Part shown: piece by piece, positions 55,401 through 64,000 of the stretch
Layout: each line of letters opens with the position of its first letter
Position numbering within the stretch: position 1 is the first letter of the stretch
Assembly: GCF_937616625.2 (NCBI RefSeq)
Contig: NC_065574.1
Coordinates: 10,418,501 to 10,482,500, forward strand
Direction of reading: 5' to 3'
DNA from: Mercurialis annua
Lineage: Eukaryota > Streptophyta > Magnoliopsida > Malpighiales > Euphorbiaceae
DNA length: 64,000 nucleotides
Translations under genes and position numbers: made by a program
Notes under the pieces: generated by a model
The model's input: the letters and a program-made list of their open reading frames with translations, nothing else
Databases searched by the model: none
What the model was told of the DNA's origin: nothing

Positions 55401-57158
55401 AAGATCCTTAATTATATTATTTATCATAATACGTCCATAACTTGCCTCTGCAGGAAGGGTAGAATCTGTAGAAGCATCATCAAAAGACTCTGATGACTGT
55501 GCTACACCATCAGCAAGTCGTGCTTTTAGAGTATTCCCTATATTCCCCACTGACGAGTTCTTTTGAGTATCTGAATCTCTGGGTACAGACTCTTTACCGA
55601 TCTTTCCAACTGTGGAATGGGAAATGTTTTTTGGACTCATCCTAACACTATCTGCAACAAGATTACGTTTCATCTCTGCTGCAGATTGCTTGTGTTCTGT
55701 GCCTAACTGCTCCCTCTTGGTGGTTAAGGAAGTGACATCGGCCCCGGAGAAATTTGAAACCTTTCGACTCTTATCAGACGGCTTGTCACCAAGGTCAACT
55801 AAAAAATTTCAAGCAAATTAAAAGGGCAGGAATAAAGAAAAGAAAGAAAATAGAATCAGAAAAAGAGTAACGTTCAACAAAGAACAGGCTTCACCTGATA
55901 TTGTTTCAATGATAGAAAATGAATTTGAGAAGACATACGTCTGCATTGTGAAATTAATAAAAATGAGAAATAACAACAAAACAACATGAGTAGTAATTCA
56001 AAGTAAAATTTTATCAACTTTAATCCGAATTAAAAAACTGGGTTTAATTATAGCAATGTCAAATAATCAATTGACCCAAAAGTTCAACCTCTTAGGTGAG
56101 ACTCCAGCAATGGCTTTATTATCTCTAACACTCCCGCACGCGGATACTCATTCGACTTGCAATGTGAACAAGCACATACCTTACTGAAATATTTAATTAA
56201 TCAAATGGAACTTACAAGAATCGAACTCTAAGCCATTCTATCATAGAGAATCTAATACCATATCGTGTAACCAATTCACCTAAAAACTCAACATGTTAGG
56301 TAAGACTCTGCTTTATATTTAACAAATAGCAAAATCTGAGTGAGGAGAGTGTCTTATTTACTAATATGGCTGCTATGTTGGATCATTTTACGTAGACGTG
56401 ACATCCATTTGGATTTTATCCTATGTGTAAAGAATTTTGAAGAGCAAAAAGGTTACAAAATAAAAAAAAAGCATCATATGTTATTTGTTTATTAAATTTT
56501 CTACATCATTGAACTATAACTCGGTATTGTATTCTAACATGACAGTCATGTAAGCAAAATATACACAACACGGCATCAATATAAGTAAAAAAAGATACAT
56601 ATCTCATCTCCATTTTTATAACTGAACTATAATTGAACTGAAGCTCTATAAATTAGCTAAAATTGACAAAATCAAAAAGTCTTTGTCATATTTAATAAAA
56701 TTCACAAAATTGTAAATTTTCTTAATCATTGCACCAAACTATACATTCTTGAATAACTCCCCTCACCCTCAAATAGGGGTGAGCATTGGTTAGTTCGGTT
56801 ATCGAATCAATGAATTACCCCAAACCCAAACCATTCACTTTGTTTAAAAAATTAAAGTCAACCCGAATCAAACTAATAAAAAAAGCAATTCAGTTCGGTT
56901 AAAACCCATTGATTACCACATTATTAAGTTTTACACATTTTGCAGAAGAATGACAGGAAAGCCTTGGTGGTGAGCGGTCAAGTAATTGTCCCTTATGCTC
57001 AGGGTTTGATTCTAAACTTGTACAAAATACTTCTTTTGAAAGAAAAAAAAATTGTAATTAAAACAAGAAAAAAATGTATAAACATTCTGGGTTCAGAAAA
57101 TGACCCACAACAACTAATATAAGCATTTAACCACTGATACAAAAAAAAAATTAGTTAG

Positions 57159-57213
<55 letters not shown>

Positions 57214-60200
57214 TTTCAGTCGGTTTGGTTAAACTGAACTTTCCAATTGCTATAACCAAAATTGAACTGAATTTTAAAAATTTTGTTTCGATTGGAATCA
57301 GCCGGTCAATTTAATTTTGACCAAATACTGCACAGCCCTACTCCCACATATGAATAAAAACATAACATACAATAGGATAGCAGAATGTAACCTGAGAATC
57401 AACACTAAGAAAGTCCCAGACTTCAATAGATCCTGAAATTGTAGGAAGTTGCAGGAGCTTCTGAAAAATAAGTACGAAAAAATTTATTGAAAAATTGGAA
57501 GCAAGGTAGAAAAGAATATAGACAAGGCATATGGTATAAACTAGGCTTAATGTCATAAAAATTCACCAACTTTACACGTTTTCTCAATTTAATCACGTTC
57601 TTTAAAACTTCTCATAACAATACACTAACTTTCATTTTTTCTCAAATTCATACACGGTGTTGACGTGTCACTCATTCATTGGTTAAAAATGACTTACACC
57701 TCAGCAAATTGCACCAATGAATGAGTGCCACGTCAGCACCGTGTATGAATTTGGAAAAAAATAAAAGTTGATGTATTTTTATGAGAACTCAGTGTTGTTT
57801 AAGGCGCAAGGCGCTTCAAGGCGAGATAGCCATATATCGCCCGAGGCGAGAAGCGCTAAAAAATCGCTCGCCTTATCGAAGTAAGGCGCCAACACCTAAA
57901 AATATTAAATATATATATTTATATATATATTTAATAAAAAATCATAAATCATAAATATAAAACTCTTAAATTTCTAAATTTAAACCATAATCATAAAGCT
58001 AATAGATCTATAATAGTAGTCCTAACCCTAAATACTTATCATCCAATACCAAAATCAAAACGAGTTTCAATTTTCAACAAAAGACGATCTTACAACTAAT
58101 CAGAATAAGGAATTAAAGTCAATCACTAAAATATCCATCAACATTTTCATCAAATTCAGCTCCACCACCACTCTCATATCCTTCAATTTCATCCACATCT
58201 GAATCAATTTCATTGTTGATCATATGGGATTGTGAGGCACTTGAACTTGCTCTTAACAAAGATGATTTTGCTTGACTTCTTGTGTTCCTAATCATTTCTC
58301 CAATTCCAGCTGCATTAGCTACATCACTCCATGTCAAACCATTAGTGCCTTCATCATCAAGTAGTTGTATTTCCATCCTGGATCCTTCTTTTCAGTGGGT
58401 GTTGAACCATCAGTGCATGGTTGAGGTTGGCTATCCATGGCGTGAGAAAAAAGAATAAAAGGCTCTGCTCTTTTTTTCTACTGAACGTATATTTTAATTT
58501 GAAGTTATTGTGTTTTACTTAAACTTAAACACTTAAATAGAGACTTGAATAGACTTTTAGACTTCCTAAAAGACTTTTAAATTTCCTAAGTTAAATCCAT
58601 TTAAAGCATTAATTAAGGCATTAATTAAGGCTATCAAATAGGAATGTCTAGAGTAGAGTAAAAGTCACCTAAAAAACGTAAAAAAACAAAAATTCAATAA
58701 AGCGTGCTTTTTCCATCTTCCAAGGCGAGCCAAGGCGAGCGCTTAAGCAAATAAAGCGCTCGCCTTACTGAAGGCGCCTCGACTGGAAGGTCTGGAGGCG
58801 CCATCAGTCTGTGGCGCCTCGCCTGAGCGCTTTAGGCGCTCAGGCGAGCGCTTTTAATAACACTGTGAGAACTTTTAAAGAACGTGATTAAATTGAGAAA
58901 ACATGTAAAGTTGGTGAATTTTTATGAAATTGAGAAAACATGTAAAGTTGGTGAATTTTTATGACATTGCCCCTTTAAACTAATATGATGGTGTGCTCAT
59001 ATGTAGCAGATGTACAATATGAAATGCATACATGCATATCTAGTGTCAGAAAGCAAGCCTAAAGTTGAGATCCTTTAACCATAGATTTAAAAAAATGAAA
59101 AAATAAAATAGAAACAAAATATGATTTCCAAATGGCACACTGCACTTTTGGTAGGTCAAGTAAACAGCTAGGAACTGCAAAAGATTATCAAAAGCTCACA
59201 CTGAGTCAAGAAACTAGCATAAAGAATCTGAAGAAGATTCAAGTCAAAACCCCGAAAGTTGACAAATTTACAGCATAATTTAAAGCTCAAATTGATATGC
59301 ACTTCTATCAAAAACATGTAAAATTAATTAATGTTTTACCTTTAGATATCTGTCCAGTAATATACACCGTTCTTGAATGACATGCATGTCTAGACCAGTT
59401 GAGAGAAAATGCTTTGGTGGAAGATGAAGATTATACTCTGGATACTCTTTGAGACGCCGGTGCAACTCCTCAAAATGTCGAAACCTGTTGGCAGTAAAAC
59501 TCAGTTACAAAAGATTTAACTAAGGGATAATATTCATATGTAACATCTGTCCTCCATATCATTAAAATCAAACAAGTGACAATATACGAAATGATTCTCA
59601 TACAGAACAAAACAAAGAACATGTGATTCAAAGAAAAAGTTGACCAAAAAATCCATAGGACCTTCGTTTGATTGACCAACTGTTATTATTTACATCTGTG
59701 ACAGAAATGGAATAAACAGCAAAAGTTCTAGAGGAACTCTTCACAATATTTGCACCCAGTACCTGCACATGAGATTGTATCCTTTAGATATATCTATAAA
59801 GCCAGAGGATAAGTTTATCAAGATGAAGGAAGTACTGTGCTTTCAAGGTAAGTACCTCGCATCTCAACTTAAAAAATGACTCCACCACCAATGGATTTTT
59901 GACTGAGGTACCATTTGAAATATAATTTTCTGGAATTGAAATAGAAACTGCAGATGAACAGGCTGTTGCTCCACTATAAACTCTATCCAAACCTTCAACC
60001 TCAGAATCATCAGTATAATCATCAGCTTTTCCATGGCCTTTGGAGCCAAGTATATCTTGTCCATCTCCAGACAAGAAGCTAGTCCTCTCAATCTCCTTCC
60101 AAGTATGCGCCTTTTGAGTGCTTGATCTTAACCTTTTTCTGCCAGACTGAGACCTTGGCATTCTTTCATTGTGAGCTTGCGCTCTAATGATCTTCTTTGT

Positions 60201-62926
60201 ACCATGGTGTTGTGCATTTTCAAGTGGATGATGGATAGGGGAAACAACCAGATTCCTATTTGTTTTGCGATCCCAAACTTTTGTTACAGGATCATCAAGA
60301 CCTGTGACACTGCTAGGATCTTCTTCTTCGGAAGTACAAAGACTAGCATTTCCTGATTCAGCCTGATCCACATGCATGAAACCTTCCACATCATCTTCAC
60401 CGTATGAACCCCATACAGATTGGTCCAACGAGTTCTGATCTGTGTGATGGTGTGAGTTACGTACATTATCGTTGTCGGGACGTAAAATCTGACCATTGTG
60501 CGCAAGGGTAGCATCACATTTGTTTAGGCCATATGTTTCCTTGGGTTTTGACACTTTTAAGTTATCCACTGGAACAGTCTTATGCCCAAGCAAATTATTT
60601 GGGACATGCTCAGTTGACTGATTTTGTCCATCTTTGTTTTTGTAATTTCTTCCTTTTGCCCACATGTTCTCAAAATTTTCTGGGGCAAGGGCTGCAGTCT
60701 TTCTCTTAGAAAACACGTCCAGCCTCTCACCCCATTCTCCTGAACAATGTCGTTGAATCTCTTCTTCATCATTACTTTGGGAGTTTGTCGGCAATGAGCT
60801 CCATGAACGGGTGGAACGAGTGTCAATGGATAGCAATGGATCTTTTGATTTATAACTTCGATTTCCATTATCCATTTTAGGTTCAGATTGATTAGTTTTT
60901 AATTGCATAAGTTCAACACCAATAGCAGTAGGATCTAAAATTCTACAGAATTGATCGGATGAAATCTTAGAAGACCCATTGGGCTTAGATTTTGATGCCT
61001 CTTGTGCAGCAGCAACACCTTTGTTAGCCTTTGAAAGAACCAAAATTTCAATCCTTTCATTTATGAATCTATAAAAAAAACATGGGGAACAAAATGACAC
61101 CAGCAATAATAAGCAACAAAAACATGATCACAAACATAAGGAATAATAACTACCGTGGACTGGCTAAGTTTAAGACCGGCCGCATTACAGCACAAGCGAG
61201 AAGTTCCCTCACTATAAAACGAAAGAAATAGCACTTCAAATCTTCTGGTCTGAAAGAAAAAGAAATGAGGCCATCCATCACATGCTGCAAAACCTGCGAA
61301 TAGACAGAAGACATCATCAAAACTCAAAAGTAATGTAGACAAAATTGAGGGATGAATCTTTGGACTTGCAATCGACAGCACAGATTGCCCGCCTTCTGTT
61401 CAATTTGAAGATCAAAAGTGAATTCAAAAACCTTGTGCTCTGCTTCAGCAGAAAATAAAGCAGGGTGCAATCTATTCTCAGCAGCCAAGACAGCTCTCAG
61501 TTCCTTGTCTCGCTGTTCAATATACAGTAATTCAGGAGGCTTTTTGATCTTTGCTTGACTAGCTCGAAAAAGCTCCAAATGGGTGCAGACAAGATTAATA
61601 AGGTCCCTGCCATCCTAGGAAATTAGTTCCCATGTAAATAACATAGGGAATAAAAAATAAAATAACCAAAAAGGCAGTGGCTGAGAAAGAATAAAAACCT
61701 TGTCAAAAGATCAATAAGATTAATATTCCTCATGCGACTTGAAAGTTCCCCAAAAACACCATTTACGATCAGTACCAGCTCCTCAGGTCCTTCTTTATCA
61801 GGTGTCAAACGGGAGTACCATAAATCTGTCACCCACTCTGAAATCAAATGTCTAGTAAAATGATCAATTGCATCCTCAGCAACAGGACAATTCACTTTTT
61901 TCCTCCAGGTAGACGTATCACGAACTCTAGTATGCTCTGAAGTATTGTTTTGAGACACAAGATTCTCCGAGGAAGATTTGATGTTGTATGTGGCAGCTTT
62001 CCTTTTCATTTCATAATCTAGAGAGAAATAACGAAGAAGTACTATTAAAGAGGCAGCAGCAGGCAAGTTGACCCAAACAGAGGAGCTTGTCACTGAAGGA
62101 AGAGAAAAACTAAAAATGAGTTGCAATTGAGGGCCAGCGAAGAACAAGGACATTACAACGCAAACAAGAACAGAACTACATAGCTCAGTGAGCGTAAATC
62201 TCGATAGCCAACTTTGAAAGGTCAAAAATTCAATAAGGGTCACCAAACAAAACAAAATTTTCATCTACATATAAATATCCATGTTGCTGTATCCATTCGA
62301 TTACTGATAAATCCAAGGCGAAGTAGGGACACTATAGTTACCGGAAATGAAAATGATATTAACTTGTTAAGAAAGCAAGAATCAAACTCATATCTTAAAT
62401 TCAATATTTCTTTTTATAAATGACTTAATTCCATTCTTAAAAGTCTAAAAATGCAAGGAATCAATTCAATTAAATTCTAATTAGTAAACACTCATGGCTA
62501 GAAATGATTGCTAGCATTCAATTTTTCAACTAAAAAGAAAGAAATAATGGCATTACTAATTAAACTTCAAAAAGAAACATTCTGAATAGTTGACATGAAT
62601 TTGAACAATCCAATTTGCTCAGAATTATTCTGCACAGTGCTAATAACTTAATCAGTACGAAATGCACGGGGAACTAACAAACTTAAGCAAGATTTAAGCT
62701 ATTAAAAAGCTACAATATCAATAAAAATACTCACAATATAAAAATTAACTCATTCTAAGCTAAAAAAACATGAAATTCAAAATTAAATTAAACTGAATTA
62801 AGAAGAAAGGAACTTACAAGACAAAAGATATGACAATCCAATAACGCAAATAATCAAGAACACAATCCGTTTCTTTGCTTCGTCGACTAGGTCACGAACT
62901 GTGACCTGCTGCCTTTGCGAGCTCAT
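52483..62926 (-). CDS. PXA-PX-nexin_C membrane protein (SNX19/Mdm1-like)
   Basis: Endomembrane protein of the sorting-nexin group with phox-associated, phox and nexin C-terminal domains; relatives (SNX13/14/19, yeast Mdm1) are ER-anchored lipid tethers. Fifteen exons: 62818-62926, 61699-62092, 61432-61606, 61154-61293, 59856-61068, 59662-59762, 59340-59484, 57392-57460, 55895-55940, 55446-55798, 55120-55199, 54840-54975, 53603-53837, 53417-53499, 52483-52617, giving 1137 aa. Two hydrophobic segments at about 22-37 and 43-61 form a membrane hairpin. PXA about 100-285; disordered linker in the 1.2-kb exon 5; PX about 675-785 with KRRFRHFEELHRRL and the loop LPPKHFLSTG; nexin_C from about 916 (WVPPHISAPILDLVDVIFQL). 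It resembles Arabidopsis At2g15900 (from memory). The exon 10 donor is GC, all others GT. Confidence 0.9.
56093..56330. mobile_element. Decayed TRIM/LTR relic in an intron of the PXA-PX gene
   Basis: CTTAGGTGAGACTCCAGCAA at about 56093 and GTTAGGTAAGACTCTGC at about 56296 are degenerate direct repeats. Between them are CACTCCCGCACGCGG and AATCTAATACCATA, the complement of a tRNA-Met primer site. This is the arrangement of a TRIM on the minus strand, much older than the one at 15032. Ends uncertain. Confidence 0.5.
56776..57342. mobile_element. hAT-like MITE with AT microsatellite in an intron
   Basis: Ends TAGGGGTGAGCATTGG and, inverted, TAGGGCTGTGCAGTATTTGG, with GTTCGGTTA/GGTTTGGTTAAAC motifs inside. 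A (TA)n run of about 45 bases lies at 57162-57209. Target duplication not clear. No gene content; a 60-codon frame at 56940 is not credible. Confidence 0.6.
57790..58865 (-). mobile_element. hAT element with perfect 8-bp target duplication
   Basis: Ends CAGTGTTGTTTAAGGCGC and, inverted, CAGTGTTATTAAAAGCGC, with many AAGGCGAG/GCGCCTCG subterminal motifs. The perfect direct repeat TGAGAACT lies at 57782-57789 and 58866-58873. 1076 bp; keeps a short 3' coding piece of a transposase and is otherwise deleted. Inserted into the MITE at 57544-58973. Confidence 0.92.
58119..58376 (-). pseudogene. hAT transposase C-terminal fragment
   Basis: An 85-codon acidic tail: LTWSDVANAAGIGEMIRNTR, then a Ser-rich stretch and DSDVDEIEGYESGGG. 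Position inside a hAT element and the LTWSDVA-like ending fit the C-terminus of a zinc-finger BED/hAT transposase. The catalytic part and dimerisation domain are missing. Confidence 0.6.
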
Positions 62927-63231
62927 TTTAGCATTCACACACTTATTCTTGTAGATTAAAACCACCAAATCATAATCTTAATCTGAAATTTTTGGCCGAT
63001 CGATCTCAGATAGAGTTCAAAATTGAAAGGTGCAAATTGAAGTTTAGAGAGAGAATTGACAAAAAAATAGCGTTTTGAATTGAATGAAACGGAAGAAATT
63101 CAACGTAGAGAGCGTTAGGTTTTGGTGTTGGCGTCAGAGATTACATTACTTGATCCTTCTTTCTTTGGGCGTATCACTCACTTTCTTTCTTTACTGGCTT
63201 TCTTTCTAAAAAATGGTTGGGATTTAATTTT
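62927..63231 (-). promoter_or_regulatory. Promoter and 5' UTR of the PXA-PX gene
   Basis: Non-coding, with GAAAGAAAG/CTTTCTTTC-rich stretches at 63155-63210. No clear TATA box. A MITE starts 305 bp upstream of the start codon. Confidence 0.4.
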
Positions 63232-63540
63232 GGGTTAATGTCAAAACAAATCACGAACTTTACACGTTTTCTTATTTTGATCATATAGTTTCAATTTTTT
63301 TATTTTCATGTATTAACTACAATTTTTTCTCAAATTCATACAAGGTGTTGAGGTGGCACTCATTTATTGGTGTAAAATAAACTCCACCTCAGCGAATTAC
63401 ACCAATGGAACCGTTACACCTCAGCACCGTGTACAAATTTGAGAAAAAGTGGTAGTCCGTGCATGAAAATGAGAAAATTTAAACTACGTGATTAAAATGA
63501 GAAAACGTGTAAAGTTGGTGAATTTTTATGACTTTAATCC
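63232..63540. mobile_element. Mutator-type MITE in the promoter of the PXA-PX gene
   Basis: Sister of the element at 57544: same palindromic core (CACTCATTTATTGGTG, ACCTCAGCACCGTGTACAAA) and same ends. It is intact at 309 bp with a perfect 9-bp target duplication TTTAATTTT (63223-63231 and 63541-63549). Confidence 0.88.
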
Positions 63541-63660
63541 TTTAATTTTTTTTAATATACATATATATAAAAACTTATTTGTATTTTAAAGATTAAATAT
63601 TTAAAAAAACACAGGTGGAGTTTCATTGATAATATAGCGACGTTAAATATCTAAGTACTA

Positions 63661-64000
63661 AACTAAGGGTGAGAAAGAACCGAACCAAACCGAACCGAAC
63701 CGAACTTCGTAGTTTGGTTCGATTTTTCGGTGAAAACGGTTTGATTCGATTTCTACTTTAGGTGAAGTTTGGTGTTCGGTTTGGTTTGGGCGTTTTCAAA
63801 ACCGAACCGACCAAAAAACCGAATTAACCGAACTTTAATATAATATATATATATATATTTTTTAAAAATAATATACATATATACTTATATTTATATGTTT
63901 TTTGTTTTTATATCTTAATTATTGTTGATATATGAGTTTATAATTGTTATTTAAACATATATGGAAATTTATTAGACTCTAATTATTTAATATTTCAATT
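63661..64000. repeat. Partial hAT-like repeat at the window edge
   Basis: AAGGGTGAGAAAGAACCGAA followed by repeated ACCGAACCGAAC and TTTGGTTCGATTTTTCGG, then an AT run. It resembles the left end of GGGGTGAGCA-type elements such as 56776; the right end lies outside the window. Confidence 0.5.

Larger units (their letters stand above)
57544..58973. mobile_element. Mutator-type MITE interrupted by a hAT element, in intron 7
   Basis: Ends GGCTTAATGTCATAAAAATT and, inverted, GGGGCAATGTCATAAAAATT; the rest is a palindrome around CACGTCAGCACCGTGTATGA. The 9-bp flanks TATAAACTA (57535-57543) and TTTAAACTA (58974-58982) differ at one base. A hAT element split it at 57790-58865, and a 39-bp block is duplicated at the right end. 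A sister copy lies at 63232-63540, in the promoter of the same gene. Confidence 0.85.

Noticed and set aside
60557..60868. 103-codon frame in the PXA-PX exon 5
   Set aside because: Shadow frame of the long linker exon; the main frame runs through 404 codons.
61607..61614. Alternative acceptor CCTAG at 61615 for exon 3 of the PXA-PX gene
   Set aside because: It breaks the frame; the CAG acceptor giving a start at 61606 keeps LLTRDLINLV in phase.

Overview
The window is nuclear DNA of a flowering plant, most likely a eudicot. It is AT-rich, its genes have many GT-AG introns, and the encoded families are plant-type: kinesin-13B, F-box and RING-H2 E3 families, a PPR relic, a class III peroxidase, and a PXA-PX-nexin protein. 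The spaces between genes are packed with small DNA transposons. The species cannot be named from sequence alone. The pairing of a KIN13B gene with an At3g16010-like PPR relic recalls Arabidopsis chromosome 3 (from memory).

Layout. 1-6.8 kb: intergenic MITE cluster. 6.8-11.4 kb: complete 12-exon KIN13B (+). 11.8-13.0 kb: intronless F-box gene (-), convergent with it. 13.7-20.3 kb: a tandemly duplicated unit of RING-H2 gene plus decayed PPR fragment; copy 1 has since received a TRIM retrotransposon, a MULE-type MITE and a solo LTR, and copy 2 ends in a 48-bp perfect inverted repeat. 20.75-28.3 kb: two nested long-inverted-repeat transposon complexes flanking one unrecognised ORF. 29.8-34.3 kb: an inverted segmental copy of the KIN13B/F-box neighbourhood, holding an intact second F-box gene (+), a gutted KIN13B pseudogene (-) and a third F-box fragment (-). 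35.0-37.3 kb: an orphan terminal exon, a MITE and a non-autonomous MULE with a 9-bp target duplication. 37.7-39.8 kb: class III peroxidase (+) with a Ser/Pro-rich insertion. 40.5-41.2 kb: small uncharacterised basic protein (-). 43.1-48.2 kb: complete 9-exon DDX11/CHL1-type Fe-S helicase (-), divergent from RPL37 (+, 48.6-49.3 kb) across a 400-bp shared promoter with an E2F site on the helicase side and a telo-box/site II on the ribosomal side. 52.5-62.9 kb: complete 15-exon PXA-PX-nexin_C membrane protein (-), with a GC-AG intron and a transposon-in-transposon insertion in intron 7.

The intact genes are housekeeping (microtubule dynamics, ubiquitin ligase adaptors and E3s, genome maintenance, ribosome, endomembrane) and do not form one pathway. 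Exon junctions for KIN13B, the peroxidase, DDX11, RPL37 and the PXA-PX protein were set by hand from splice consensus and reading phase; every junction keeps the frame and every model ends in a stop. I found no CRISPR, operon, rRNA or intact tRNA. The unusual content is structural: inverted and tandem segmental duplications with one member kept and its partner decaying, and a dense set of MULE-type elements whose 8-9 bp target duplications can still be read.
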